Source: Adhaeribacter aerolatus
Lineage (GTDB): Bacteria > Bacteroidota > Bacteroidia > Cytophagales > Hymenobacteraceae
DNA: 64,000 bases
Direction of reading: 5' to 3'
Assembly: GCF_007991635.1 (NCBI RefSeq)
Contig: NZ_BJYS01000026.1
Coordinates: 53,952 to 117,951, forward strand
In this document: positions 37,506 through 46,355 of the stretch, piece by piece
How positions within the stretch are numbered: the first letter of the stretch is position 1
Layout of the letters: each line of letters starts with the position of its first letter
Program-made: the position numbers and the translations under genes
The notes under the pieces: model-generated
Told to the model about the DNA's origin: nothing
What the model saw: only the letters and a program-made list of their open reading frames with translations
The model's database searches: none

Positions 37506-38792
37506 ATGAGCACGTTACTACTGGAAGATAATTATGTAAAAAATCTGAATAATATTGATCGCAAAAAACACCTGCTCAAAATCAAAATTATTAAATATTT
37601 ATACATAAAGGGGGCTAAATCAAACACCGATATTTGCAACCGGTTCAACATCAGCTCGCCTACTTCCATGTCGCTGATAAATGAGTTGATGTCCGAAGGC
37701 CTGGTGGAAAAGCAGGGGCGGGGAAACTCGCTGGGAGGACGGAAGCCAGACCTGTACGGTTTGCGCGACAATTCTTTATTTGTATTGAGCATTGCCATGG
37801 AACGGTTTAAAACCCAGATGGCTATTTTCGATAACAATAATAATAACATTACCGGCATCCAGGATTTTCCTATCTGGATTTCGAAAGATTTAAGTGCAGT
37901 AGAACAGCTATATGAGTACGCGAGTAAATTAATCGAATCTTCCGGCATTAATCCCGATAAATTAATGGGTATTGGTATTAGTATGCCCGGTCTTATATCG
38001 GCCAAAGAAGGCAATAACTACACCTATTTGCATACCCACCAGGATTCCGAATCGCTGCTGCAGATTTTAGAAGCCAAATTTAAAAAACCGGTTTATTTCC
38101 AGAACGACGTTAAGAGTGCTGCCCTGGCCGAATACCGCTTTGGGCTTGCGCACGGCCGCAAAGATGTGCTGGTCCTTTCGATGGATTGGGGTATTGGGTT
38201 AGGCATAATATCGGACGGGAAATTACGCAATGGCGCTTCGGGTTTTGCCGGTGAGTTTGGCCATATACCGATGGTAAACGATGGCGCTTTGTGCTATTGC
38301 GGCAAGCGCGGTTGCCTCGAAACCATTGCTTCGGGTATTGCCCTGGCCCAAATGGCCAAAGACGGCATTAAATCCGGTCAGCGTTCTATCCTGAACGAGT
38401 TATCGGACCGCGAAATAGATAAAATAGAACCCCAGCTGGTAATAGATGCGGCCAACCGCGGCGATCAGTATGCCATCAATATTTTATCCGAAATAGGCGT
38501 AAACCTGGGCAAAGGCATTGCCATGCTGATTCAGTTATTTAACCCCGAATTGATAATATTAGGCGGAAAAATTGCCGAGGCCCGGCAGTACATTACTACG
38601 CCCATTCAATATTCTATTAATAAATATTGCATGGCGCAACTCCGCGAAAGGACCACTATTTCTTTATCCGACTTAGGACCAAACGCTGGTATTCTGGGTT
38701 CGGTGGCGCTGGTGATGGAGAATATTTTTGAAAATTACCTCGAACTGATCGAAGAAAACCGGCAAGTTCCGGTTCCGCCCGGAACAGCCTGA
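37506..38792 (+). CDS. ROK-family transcriptional regulator (NagC-like)
   Basis: A 428-aa repressor-type protein. The N-terminal winged helix (KIIKYLYIKGAKSNTDICNR, SPTSMSLINELMSEGLVEKQ) binds DNA. The ROK sugar-kinase-like core has GIGISMPGLIS near residue 157, the VLSMDWGIGLGIISDGKL loop, GEFGHIPM, and the zinc motif CYCGKRGCLE (Cys263, Cys265, Cys270). NagC-type members respond to amino-sugar phosphates. It precedes the NagB-deacetylase gene by 142 bases and follows the SusCD-EEP operon, so it may control both. No operator was identified. Confidence 0.87.
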   Translation: MSTLLLEDNYVKNLNNIDRKKHLLKIKIIKYLYIKGAKSNTDICNRFNISSPTSMSLINELMSEGLVEKQGRGNSLGGRKPDLYGLRDNSLFVLSIAMERFKTQMAIFDNNNNNITGIQDFPIWISKDLSAVEQLYEYASKLIESSGINPDKLMGIGISMPGLISAKEGNNYTYLHTHQDSESLLQILEAKFKKPVYFQNDVKSAALAEYRFGLAHGRKDVLVLSMDWGIGLGIISDGKLRNGASGFAGEFGHIPMVNDGALCYCGKRGCLETIASGIALAQMAKDGIKSGQRSILNELSDREIDKIEPQLVIDAANRGDQYAINILSEIGVNLGKGIAMLIQLFNPELIILGGKIAEARQYITTPIQYSINKYCMAQLRERTTISLSDLGPNAGILGSVALVMENIFENYLELIEENRQVPVPPGTA

Positions 38793-38934
38793 AAACATCC
38801 TAAATAGCCAAAAGATGCAGGCTGCTGCCCGAAGTTCTGCCAACCTGCAATTTCTGCCTGAACATTATTCTATCAATATTATAAGTCCCATTTTAATTAC
38901 ACAGTTGTATACTGCCCAAAAGAAAATATAAGCT

Positions 38935-40854
38935 ATGGCCCGATTAAATCTTCTAGAAGAAACCCGTTATGAAAAACTGCCGGTAACTGTTTATGAAAAT
39001 GCCGAACTGGCCTCGCGGCAGGTGGCCCGGCGGATAGCGGAATTAATTAAAAAGAAACAAGCGCACAGCGAAAAAACTGTGCTGGGTCTGGCAACTGGCT
39101 CTACGCCTATCCGGATGTATGCCGAACTGGTAAGGCTGCACCGCGAAGAAGGCCTGAACTTCCGGGATGTGATAACCTTTAACCTGGACGAATATTACCC
39201 CATGCGGCCAACCGCGCCGCAGAGCTACGTTACCTTCATGAACGAGCATCTGTTCGACCACATTGATATTGACCCGAATAATATTAATATACCCAACGGC
39301 ACGCTGGCGCAGGAAGAAATACCGGCTTTCTGTTTGGCTTACGAACGGAAGATAGAAGAACTGGGCGGCCTGGATCTGCAGATATTAGGGATTGGCCGCA
39401 CCGGCCACATCGGGTTTAACGAACCGGGTTCGGCGCCCAACTCGGGTACCCGCCTGGTAACCCTCGACGACCTGACCCGCTGGGATGCTGCCCGGGATTT
39501 TGGGGGAAAGGAAAATGTACCCACTAAAGCCATTACCATGGGCATTGGTACCATTTTTAAAGCCCGCGAAATAATCCTGATGGCCTGGAACGGTAAAAAA
39601 GCGCCCATCGTGAAAAAAGCGGTGGAAGGCGAGATGTCTGGCGAAGTGCCGGCCACTTACCTGCAGCTTTCCGATAACGTAGAATTTATTCTGGACCAGG
39701 ATGCCGCCGCCGACCTGACCCGGTTTAATACCCCTTGGCTGGTAAAAGATTGTGTCTGGGATACGCAACTAACCAAAAAAGCAGTAATCTGGCTCTCGCA
39801 AACGGTAAACAAACCTATTTTAAAACTAACCGACGAAGATTACAACAATAACGGCATGGCCCAACTGGCCACCGAAAAAGGGCCAGCCTACAACATTAAC
39901 ATTGATATATTTAATCAGTTACAACACACCATTACCGGGTGGCCCGGCGGTAAGCCCAATGCCGACGATTCGCAGCGGCCCGAAAGAGCTAACCCGGCCC
40001 ATAAGAGGGTAATGATATTCTCGCCGCACCCCGACGACGATGTTATTTCGATGGGCGGTACGTTTATCCGGCTCGTCGACCAGGGGCACGAGGTACACGT
40101 GGCGTACCAAACTTCTGGTAATACGGCCGTGTGGGACGATGACGTACTGCGCTACGTAGAGTTTGCCATTGATTTTAACCAGAGCATTGGCCTGGATGGG
40201 CAAAAGTTGCAGCATATTTACGACGACATGCGCCAGTTCTTCGGTACCAAGCAGCCCAACCAGATTGATACACCCGAGGTGCGCAACGTAAAAGGATTTA
40301 TCCGGAAAACCGAAGCCATTGCGGCCGCCCGGTACGCCGGCTTGTCCGATGAGAAAATTCATTTTATGGCCTTGCCTTTTTACGAAACCGGTAAAACCCA
40401 GAAGAACCCGGTATCGGATATTGATGTAGCGCTAACCATGGAATTATTGCAGCAGGTAAAACCCCACCAGGTGTATGCCGCCGGCGATTTTGCCGATCCG
40501 CACGGTACCCATATTGTAGCCTTTAACATAATTATAGAAGCCCTGAACCGCCTGCGTAAAACCGAAGCTTGGGTGCAGGATTGCTGGTTGTGGATGTACC
40601 GCGGGGCCTGGCATGAGTTTGAAACGCACGAAATTGAAATGGCCGTGCCACTTTCGCCGCAGGAAGTAATTCGCAAGCGTAATGCCATTTATAAACACCA
40701 GTCACAGAAAGATACCCCGGTATTTCCGGGTGAGGATTCCCGCGAGTTCTGGGTACGGGCTCAGGATCGGAACCGCGAAACCGCCAAAATATACGACCAA
40801 CTGGGCTTAGCCGATTACGAGGCCATGGAAGCTTTTGTGCGCTGGAAATTCTGA
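38935..40854 (+). CDS. nagB: Glucosamine-6-phosphate deaminase-like protein fused to a PIG-L deacetylase domain
   Basis: 639 aa, two domains. Residues ~15-280 are NagB-like: VLGLATGSTPIRMYAELVRL binds phosphate, FNLDEYYPM carries the presumed proton-abstracting Asp85, and GIGRTGHIGFNEPGS holds His158 and Glu163. E. coli NagB has Asp141 in GVGNDGHIAFNEP; here that position is Thr156. Residues ~355-600 are a PIG-L/LmbE zinc deacetylase with SPHPDDDVISMGG (His365, Asp367, Asp368) and DPHGTHIVAFNIIIEAL. The fusion is known in Bacteroidota and may deacetylate and deaminate amino sugars. A terminator follows. Confidence 0.88.
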   Translation: MARLNLLEETRYEKLPVTVYENAELASRQVARRIAELIKKKQAHSEKTVLGLATGSTPIRMYAELVRLHREEGLNFRDVITFNLDEYYPMRPTAPQSYVTFMNEHLFDHIDIDPNNINIPNGTLAQEEIPAFCLAYERKIEELGGLDLQILGIGRTGHIGFNEPGSAPNSGTRLVTLDDLTRWDAARDFGGKENVPTKAITMGIGTIFKAREIILMAWNGKKAPIVKKAVEGEMSGEVPATYLQLSDNVEFILDQDAAADLTRFNTPWLVKDCVWDTQLTKKAVIWLSQTVNKPILKLTDEDYNNNGMAQLATEKGPAYNINIDIFNQLQHTITGWPGGKPNADDSQRPERANPAHKRVMIFSPHPDDDVISMGGTFIRLVDQGHEVHVAYQTSGNTAVWDDDVLRYVEFAIDFNQSIGLDGQKLQHIYDDMRQFFGTKQPNQIDTPEVRNVKGFIRKTEAIAAARYAGLSDEKIHFMALPFYETGKTQKNPVSDIDVALTMELLQQVKPHQVYAAGDFADPHGTHIVAFNIIIEALNRLRKTEAWVQDCWLWMYRGAWHEFETHEIEMAVPLSPQEVIRKRNAIYKHQSQKDTPVFPGEDSREFWVRAQDRNRETAKIYDQLGLADYEAMEAFVRWKF

Positions 40855-40948
40855 TTGCCGGACAATAACGGTTGTTGATTTTAAGTAAGTGCAGTTTTAT
40901 TTATATATCTTTTAATATATATAATTCGTATAATCAAACAGGAATATT

Positions 40949-40988
40949 CCTGCCGGACAGCGACCAATAATGGTGCTGTCCGGGCAGG
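40949..40988 (+). terminator. Hairpin terminator after nagB
   Basis: CCTGCCGGACAGC pairs with GCTGTCCGGGCAGG (one bulged base) around a 13-base loop, followed by TTTCTG. It ends 12 bases before the next start codon, so it also affects the leader of that gene. Confidence 0.6.
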
Positions 40989-41000
40989 TTTCTGTTGTGT

Positions 41001-42266
41001 ATGCGAAAACCTGTCTGTTTCTTTTATTTAGTTCTCTTCTCCTTATTTTTTCTGGTGGGTTATGTGCCGCCGGCTAAGGCTTATAGCGTGCTGACGCACC
41101 AGGCCATTATAGATGTGGTTTGGCAGGAAACCTTGGTGCCGGTCCTGAAAAAGAAATTTCCGGAATCTACTGCTGAAGAATTGCGACAGGCGCACGCCCA
41201 TGCTTACGGGGGCGCCATTATTCAGGATATGGGTTATTACCCATTCGGAAGTAAATTTTTTACGGATGTAGTACATTACGTACGCACCGGCGATTTTATT
41301 CTGAACCTGATAGCAGAAGCCCAAAACCTGAACGAGTATGCTTTTGCCCTGGGGGCGCTGGCCCATTATTACGCCGATAATAACGGTCATCCCATGGCTA
41401 CGAACAAAGCGGTTGCCCTGGTTTATCCAAAGCTTAAAAAAGAACTCGGCAATGTAATTACCTACGAGCAAGACCCATTGGCCCACGTAAAGATGGAACT
41501 GGGCTTTGACGTGCTGCAGGTGGCCCGGGGCAACTACGCCCCCGAAAATTACCACGACTTTATTGGTTTTGAGGTGAGTAAAGCCGTCCTGGAGCGGGCT
41601 TTCCAGAAAACTTACGGATTAGAACTGAACGAGCAGTTTGTTAGCCTGGATCTGGCTATTGGTACTTACCGCCGCACGGTAAGTAACTTCTTCCCCAGCC
41701 TGACCCGGGCGGCCTGGAATATGAAAGCCGACGAGATACAAAAAGCTAAACCCGGCCTGACCCGACGCCAGTTCCAGTACCGCATCAGCAAAGCCAGTTA
41801 CCGGAAAAACTGGGGGAATAATTACCGGGAGCCTAATTTATGGGAAAAGTTTTTGAGCTGGATGCTGCGCCTGCTGCCCAAGATAGGCCCACCTAAACCC
41901 CTTACTTTTAAACCACCCACACCCGAAGCTGAAAAATTGTTTATGCAAAGCTTTACGGCTACCGTTGATAAATACAGCCAGGGCTTGAAAGCCGTTGCTA
42001 ACCAAACCCTGCAACTGCCCAATACCGACTTTGACACCGGCCAAAAAATTAACCCCGGCGATTACGGCAAAGCAGATAAAGCACATCTGAAACTGTTGCT
42101 GAAATTAGCTAAAAATAATTTCAAGAACCTGGAGCCGGAGTTAAAACAAAGTTTACTGCGCTACCTGGCTGAGCCGGAGGTTGTGCTGGCGCAGGAAGAC
42201 GATGAAGATGATAAGCAGGCGGCAGCAACAGCCATAAAAGAACTAAGGGTGGCCGTTACTCAATAA
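41001..42266 (+). CDS. Secreted zinc-dependent phospholipase C-like protein
   Basis: 421 aa from ATG 41001 (a TTG two codons upstream is less likely). A signal peptide (YLVLFSLFFLVGYVPPAKA) precedes the all-helical PLC/S1-P1 nuclease-type domain: YSVLTHQAIIDVVWQ (metal His), GGAIIQDMGYYPFGSKFF, DVVHYVRTGDFI and ALGALAHYYADNNGHPMATN, whose His and Asp residues are typical metal ligands. The C-terminal ~180 residues are a basic then acidic tail without a known domain, ending near LAQEDDEDDKQ. It probably acts in the periplasm on phospholipids; the substrate is unproven. Confidence 0.75.
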   Translation: MRKPVCFFYLVLFSLFFLVGYVPPAKAYSVLTHQAIIDVVWQETLVPVLKKKFPESTAEELRQAHAHAYGGAIIQDMGYYPFGSKFFTDVVHYVRTGDFILNLIAEAQNLNEYAFALGALAHYYADNNGHPMATNKAVALVYPKLKKELGNVITYEQDPLAHVKMELGFDVLQVARGNYAPENYHDFIGFEVSKAVLERAFQKTYGLELNEQFVSLDLAIGTYRRTVSNFFPSLTRAAWNMKADEIQKAKPGLTRRQFQYRISKASYRKNWGNNYREPNLWEKFLSWMLRLLPKIGPPKPLTFKPPTPEAEKLFMQSFTATVDKYSQGLKAVANQTLQLPNTDFDTGQKINPGDYGKADKAHLKLLLKLAKNNFKNLEPELKQSLLRYLAEPEVVLAQEDDEDDKQAAATAIKELRVAVTQ

Positions 42267-42409
42267 TGAACTAGCCAAGTACTTGAAAGTAAATCCCCCC
42301 ATTGTTTTATAACAGTCTGGTGGGCTTTGTAGCTGGATAATATTCAGGCTAAGGGCAGACTTACTCGTTAAAGATGAAGTTAACACCTTCTATACTAAAG
42401 TTTTCACCC

Positions 42410-42441
42410 GACTACTTGCCGGGAAAAACACCGGCAAGGGC
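42410..42441. repeat. Dispersed hairpin repeat, copy 2
   Basis: Starts GACTACTTGCCGG and ends CCGGCAAGGGC; CTTGCCGG pairs perfectly with CCGGCAAG across an AAAAACA-type loop. Related to 15346-15378. In the same 379-base gap, a second imperfect palindrome runs from about 42492 to 42541 with inner stem AATATC/GATATT. No gene is seen in 42267-42645. Confidence 0.5.
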
Positions 42442-42645
42442 CTCTGACCAGCAAATTATTGAAGTGCTAATCAGCTTTTAAATATATTCAAGGCTTTCGC
42501 AAAAAATATCAATTAAAAGATATTGATTGAATGCGGAAGTCAAACCAAATGACCGGTGAAAATATTCAGTAAGGCCGGCTTCGACGAAAGTTCAGATATT
42601 ATTGGCTTATTATTCAGAACCGGCCCCTTACTTGAATAACTAAGC

Positions 42646-43329
42646 TTACAGCTGGGTTTGCTTTTTAAGTAAAGCTATTTCCTGCTTTAATTCCTCTACC
42701 CGGTTTATTTCGGTTTGTAGCTCTCTTTTTATCTTAAGCTCTTTATCACGCGCAGCTTGTTTATGATTCTTTAATTCCTGCTCAATATCGTTGTAAGACT
42801 TTACTTTCTCGTCGGCCACGTACTTGCTGTTTTTATACAAATAAAACAAAATTCCCAGGCCAATCAGCAAAAAGGCAATAATTCCCCAGCTTAGGATTAC
42901 AAAGGTTATTTTGTTCATATCGAGGCCCAAAAAAGAAATATTGGCCACATTATGCGCACTTTCCTGCACCGCCAGCTCTTTCTGAACATTCTCCTGCTTT
43001 AAGGTTTGCAGCTGTTTTTCCTGCTCCTGCAAGTGCTGTTTAGCTTGCACTAATTCCTTTTCGATGTCTTTGCGGGCGTTTTTTAATTTTATTTCCCGTG
43101 CTCTTAAAGTATCGGCTACGTTTCGCCAGAACCCATCTAATCGGTTGAGTTTAACTACTTTGTAGTCCTGGTTAAATTCTTTGTGGGTAGAAGAAAGGTA
43201 TTTTAAAGAGTTAAATTGCTGTTGTAAGGTATTGTTCTTGGGTTGGGCAGATTTGGCCGCAGGTGCCTGGGCCGAAACAGCGCCCGTAAAAAATAATAAA
43301 AAGGAGGAAAGAAGAAAGATCGCCTTCAT
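42646..43329 (-). CDS. Secreted/membrane coiled-coil protein, unknown function
   Basis: 227 aa: a signal peptide (FLLSSFLLFFTGAVSAQ), a predicted coiled coil (about 70-130, rich in Lys/Glu/Gln, e.g. EKELVQAKQHLQEQEKQLQT), one membrane helix (ITFVILSWGIIAFLLIGLGI, about 140-165), and a second cytoplasmic coiled coil to the end (REIKLK-like KIKRELQTEINRVEELKQEI). The layout is shared by uncharacterised Cytophagales proteins sometimes annotated, without basis, as tRNA methyltransferases; no methyltransferase motif is present. A good -7 box lies 35 bases upstream. Confidence 0.75.
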   Translation of the reverse strand: MKAIFLLSSFLLFFTGAVSAQAPAAKSAQPKNNTLQQQFNSLKYLSSTHKEFNQDYKVVKLNRLDGFWRNVADTLRAREIKLKNARKDIEKELVQAKQHLQEQEKQLQTLKQENVQKELAVQESAHNVANISFLGLDMNKITFVILSWGIIAFLLIGLGILFYLYKNSKYVADEKVKSYNDIEQELKNHKQAARDKELKIKRELQTEINRVEELKQEIALLKKQTQL

Positions 43330-43363
43330 AAATAAGCACTAAAGTTCAACAATTTTACCAGGT

Positions 43364-43371
43364 CAAATATA
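43364..43371 (-). promoter_or_regulatory. Bacteroidota-type -7 box for the coiled-coil protein
   Basis: TATATTTG on the minus strand fits TAnnTTTG exactly, 35 bases before the start codon at 43329. Confidence 0.5.
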
Positions 43372-43544
43372 AAAGTAAGGAATTATTTAGTAGAGCAAAA
43401 GATGAATTTAGTCTTACCGGGATTAAAATCCTTTTTTTAACGGAAAAAAATCTGGGGTTGGTATATAATAAGCGGTTGCCTGCGTATAACTTCTTCATAC
43501 TAATAGGGTTATTTTTTGTTATAAGTTAATTTTTCAGAATATAC

Positions 43545-43985
43545 ATGAAAGAAGGAATAAACGAAGTAGTGGTAAGCGCTAAAGCTGCTACGGGCCTGGT
43601 TGCCACTATTCGGACAGAGGGGCAGGAAATAATAATTGACGAATCGGGCCTGGTTAGCGGCACTAAAACCGGACCGGATCCTTACGATCATATTCTGGGC
43701 GCTTTGGGTGCTTGTACGGTTATAACCTTGCACATGTATGCGCAGCGCAAGAAGTGGCCTTTAGAGCGGGCCGAAGTACGCCTGAAGCACGAGCGGGTTT
43801 ATGCCGAGGATTGTGCCAGTTGTGAAAAACAGGATGCCAAAATTAACCAGGTTACCAAAAAGTTGTATTTGCAAGGCCCTCTTACTCCTGAACAACGCCA
43901 GCGGCTGGAAGATATTTCGGCCCGCTGCCCGGTACAAAAAACGCTGGAAGGTGGTTTGAAATTAAAAACCATTCTGGCACCTTAA
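43545..43985 (+). CDS. OsmC-family peroxiredoxin-like protein
   Basis: 146 aa, OsmC/YhfA fold. Reduces organic peroxides with two conserved cysteines: Cys57 in LGALGACTVITLHMYAQRKK and Cys128 in ISARCPVQKTLEGG. A further Cys pair, EDCASCEK (Cys90, Cys93), is typical of a subgroup found in this phylum. The N-terminal beta sheet (VVVSAKAATGLVATIRTEGQ) and GPDPYDHILGAL match the family. It stands alone, converging on the HTTM gene with 18 bases between the stops. Confidence 0.9.
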   Translation: MKEGINEVVVSAKAATGLVATIRTEGQEIIIDESGLVSGTKTGPDPYDHILGALGACTVITLHMYAQRKKWPLERAEVRLKHERVYAEDCASCEKQDAKINQVTKKLYLQGPLTPEQRQRLEDISARCPVQKTLEGGLKLKTILAP

Positions 43986-44003
43986 CAAATTCCTTTCGCC
44001 GTT

Positions 44004-45515
44004 TCAGGGGGTAAGCGCACAGGCACACAATACTTCACGGGTAGGCGGCGAGACCTGGTAATCGGGTAAAGTAACTTCTTTCATGTATATCACTTCCAGG
44101 TTGGTAACTGGCTCCTCCGGGTGGTTTTCGTTCCAGATGCGCAGCATATAATTGCAATAGTAAGGCCGCATAAAGCTATTGTGCACAAACAAATAATTTT
44201 CCGAATATTTCCGCCAGCGATCATTTTTAAACAATGCCATTACTGATGGGGGTTTAGCGTAATTGGCCACGCGGCCTTTCTGATTTAAATCTACTACCCG
44301 GTTCTGGTTAGTAGTACCTTCCAGAATATACCAGCCATCGTCTTTAAAAACGGCCGGCGCAAACATACCCCAGTATTGGTCGATGCGCAGGAAAGTGCCT
44401 ATCCACCGGTTACTTGGCGACATGGCATTGCCTTTAAAAACCGCGACATCTAAATTCCACCAGAGGACATAAGCCAGAAAAAACAATACGGTTGCTTCCC
44501 GGAGTACCAGCCGCCTGGAGTTGGTAAGCCAGGTAGGGGGGATAAACTTTACTTCCACCGAAACCGGAACCGGATTTCGTAACCGGACGTGCATTTCTTT
44601 TAATCGCAGGTAAATACGGCTGTAAAGCGGCAAGACTTTGGTATCTACCCAATCCATGGTTTTGGCCGGCAACATACCAGCTAAGGAGGCAAAATTTATG
44701 AGATAAAACAGGCCAACAAATAGCGTTAGGCTAATACCCACGTGGAACGAAGCCAATACACCTACAAACACCAGCCGGAAAAAGGTGGTGTATACCGGTA
44801 TAAACAATACCAGAGGCAGCAGCAACTCGGTGTAAAACGTAAGATGCGTGAGGTATTTAAGCAGAACCGGGTACGGGTAGATAAGATGGCCCATTGGCAT
44901 TAAAACCTGATCGAGGCTGAGCGCATAATAAAGCGCGGTGCCTTCGGTGCGCCATTCGGGGCTGGTTTTAATGAATGCCGTAAAAATATACATAAAGCAA
45001 ACCTGCAAAATGTAAGCCGCCGTGGCCACACTTACATAAGGGGCAGGGCGCGGCGCATTTTTTTTACTCCGGATGGCATCTACCGAATAGTATTTGCCCC
45101 AGGGTAAAAAAATGGCCCAGAACAAAAGCATCCGTAATAAATCGTCGCCGCCTTGCGAAATAAGGGTGTTACGGTTTTGCAGTGATACCAGCAGTACCCA
45201 CGAAATAATGGTAGCAGCCCGGGTTTTATAACCCAGCAACAGGCAGAAAGCCGCCCCTGCTGCCAGCAGAAATAAGAAAGCCTGGACCTGCCATAAGCCG
45301 CTAAGGGTATGCAAAGAGAAGTAAAAAGGATCCCAGGTGTGCTGGAACATAACATGCAGCGGTAAAACCCCCATGTTAGAATAATGCGCTTCCAAATCGG
45401 TTGCCCGAATAGCCAGGTCAGTTATAATAATGCCGGCTATCCAGATCCGCATAAACGCCAGGGCCCGCAGATCTACCGTGAATATTTTTTTAAAATATAG
45501 CAAAAGGCTATGCAT
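44004..45515 (-). CDS. HTTM-domain membrane protein (vitamin K-dependent carboxylase-like)
   Basis: A 503-aa integral membrane protein with about ten hydrophobic segments. The N-terminal HTTM domain resembles vitamin K gamma-carboxylase: LRALAFMRIWIAGIIITDLA, SNMGVLPLHVMFQHTWDPFY and SLQNRNTLISQGGDDLLRML are its conserved blocks. The C-terminal soluble part reads YWGMFAPAVFKDDGWYILEG. True carboxylase activity is doubtful in bacteria. Such genes frequently neighbour DCC-family thiol oxidoreductases, and one lies about 840 bases upstream, on the other strand and beyond the repeat lipoprotein gene. Confidence 0.85.
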   Translation of the reverse strand: MHSLLLYFKKIFTVDLRALAFMRIWIAGIIITDLAIRATDLEAHYSNMGVLPLHVMFQHTWDPFYFSLHTLSGLWQVQAFLFLLAAGAAFCLLLGYKTRAATIISWVLLVSLQNRNTLISQGGDDLLRMLLFWAIFLPWGKYYSVDAIRSKKNAPRPAPYVSVATAAYILQVCFMYIFTAFIKTSPEWRTEGTALYYALSLDQVLMPMGHLIYPYPVLLKYLTHLTFYTELLLPLVLFIPVYTTFFRLVFVGVLASFHVGISLTLFVGLFYLINFASLAGMLPAKTMDWVDTKVLPLYSRIYLRLKEMHVRLRNPVPVSVEVKFIPPTWLTNSRRLVLREATVLFFLAYVLWWNLDVAVFKGNAMSPSNRWIGTFLRIDQYWGMFAPAVFKDDGWYILEGTTNQNRVVDLNQKGRVANYAKPPSVMALFKNDRWRKYSENYLFVHNSFMRPYYCNYMLRIWNENHPEEPVTNLEVIYMKEVTLPDYQVSPPTREVLCACALTP

Positions 45516-45558
45516 CTATCACAAAGTCAATCTTTTAGAAACTACGGAAAAGAAAAAC

Positions 45559-45594
45559 AAAAAGGCAAATTCCTTGATAGAAAATTGCCTTTTT
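45559..45594 (-). terminator. Intrinsic terminator of the repeat lipoprotein gene
   Basis: AAAAAGGCAA and TTGCCTTTTT form a 10-bp stem between the lipoprotein stop (45623) and the HTTM start (45515). On the minus strand the right part of the stem gives the U-run. Confidence 0.7.
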
Positions 45595-45622
45595 GGTTAA
45601 TAAAAATAAGTTCTAAGTTAGC

Positions 45623-46060
45623 CTAACGGCCAGTTGTGCTGCCGCCGGTAGTACCAGAAGTGGTACCGCTGGTTGTACCAGAAGTAGTACCAGTGGTAGT
45701 GCCGCTAGTTGTACCAGAGGTAGTGCCGGTAGTGGTAGTGCCACTGGTGGTGCCAGAAGTAGTACCGGTAGTAGTACCAGAAGTTGTACCCGATGTGGTT
45801 CCAGTAGTAGTTGTACCCGAGGTAGTACCACTGGTTGTACCAGATGTAGTGCCGGTAGTGGTACCGCCGGTAGTAGTGCCATCGGTGGTACCGCTGGTGG
45901 TGCCAGAAGTAGTACCCGAAGTAGTTCCGCTGGTGGTACTCTCCATTGTGCCGGATGTGGTTCCTTCGGTGGTATCCGCTCCGGTGTTAGCAGAAGAGCA
46001 GGCAAACATGAAAGAGCCCATCATACAGGCAGCCCCGATTATAAAATTCCTTTTTTTCAT
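45623..46060 (-). CDS. Lipoprotein made almost entirely of Thr-Thr-Ser-Gly repeats
   Basis: 145 aa. The signal peptide (FIIGAACMMGSFMFACSS) has a lipobox (FMFAC), so the protein is lipidated at Cys21. After a short spacer, about 110 residues are GTTSGTTSGTTSG-type units with GTTTG and GTTDG variants, ending TTGR. There is no folded domain; it is probably an extended, hydroxyl-rich surface filament or spacer that could be O-glycosylated, which is inference. The 12-base DNA repeat leaves long open frames on the other strand (Val-Pro-rich, 45636-46082), which are shadows. Confidence 0.8.
   Translation of the reverse strand: MKKRNFIIGAACMMGSFMFACSSANTGADTTEGTTSGTMESTTSGTTSGTTSGTTSGTTDGTTTGGTTTGTTSGTTSGTTSGTTTTGTTSGTTSGTTTGTTSGTTSGTTTTGTTSGTTSGTTTGTTSGTTSGTTSGTTGGSTTGR
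45638..45970. repeat. Imperfect tandem 12-bp repeat inside the lipoprotein gene
   Basis: About 330 bases of 12-base units of the form GTTGTACCAGAA with third-base and unit variants, each coding for Thr-Thr-Ser-Gly. Unit length is a multiple of three, so unit gain or loss keeps the frame. Confidence 0.75.
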
Positions 46061-46355
46061 AGTTAATTTTGTTTCTGTTTAGTATTATATAATTATCCCT
46101 TTGATAATTAATGTCCTTAATACGGTACATGAATAAATAAAGGTTAAATTAACTTTGAAATTTTATCAGGCTAACAGCAATTTTATGGTTTTAATGGGAT
46201 AAAAACCAGTATTTATACGGATATAATATCCTTTGATTTCCCTGACTAAAAGCTTGCATACTCTTTATTGAGCCGATAATCTTATCAATTTGAACAAGCT
46301 TCGCGGTTGTGCGTAAAAAAAATACTGAAAATAAATCCTTCGCTTGAACTCCGAG

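Noticed and set aside
45623..46000. Possible CRISPR-like array in the 12-bp repeat region
   Set aside because: Units are contiguous without spacers and encode a peptide repeat.
45636..46082. 148-codon Val-Pro repeat frame on the + strand
   Set aside because: It is the antisense reading of the Thr-Ser-Gly tandem repeat, which has a proper lipoprotein signal on the minus strand.
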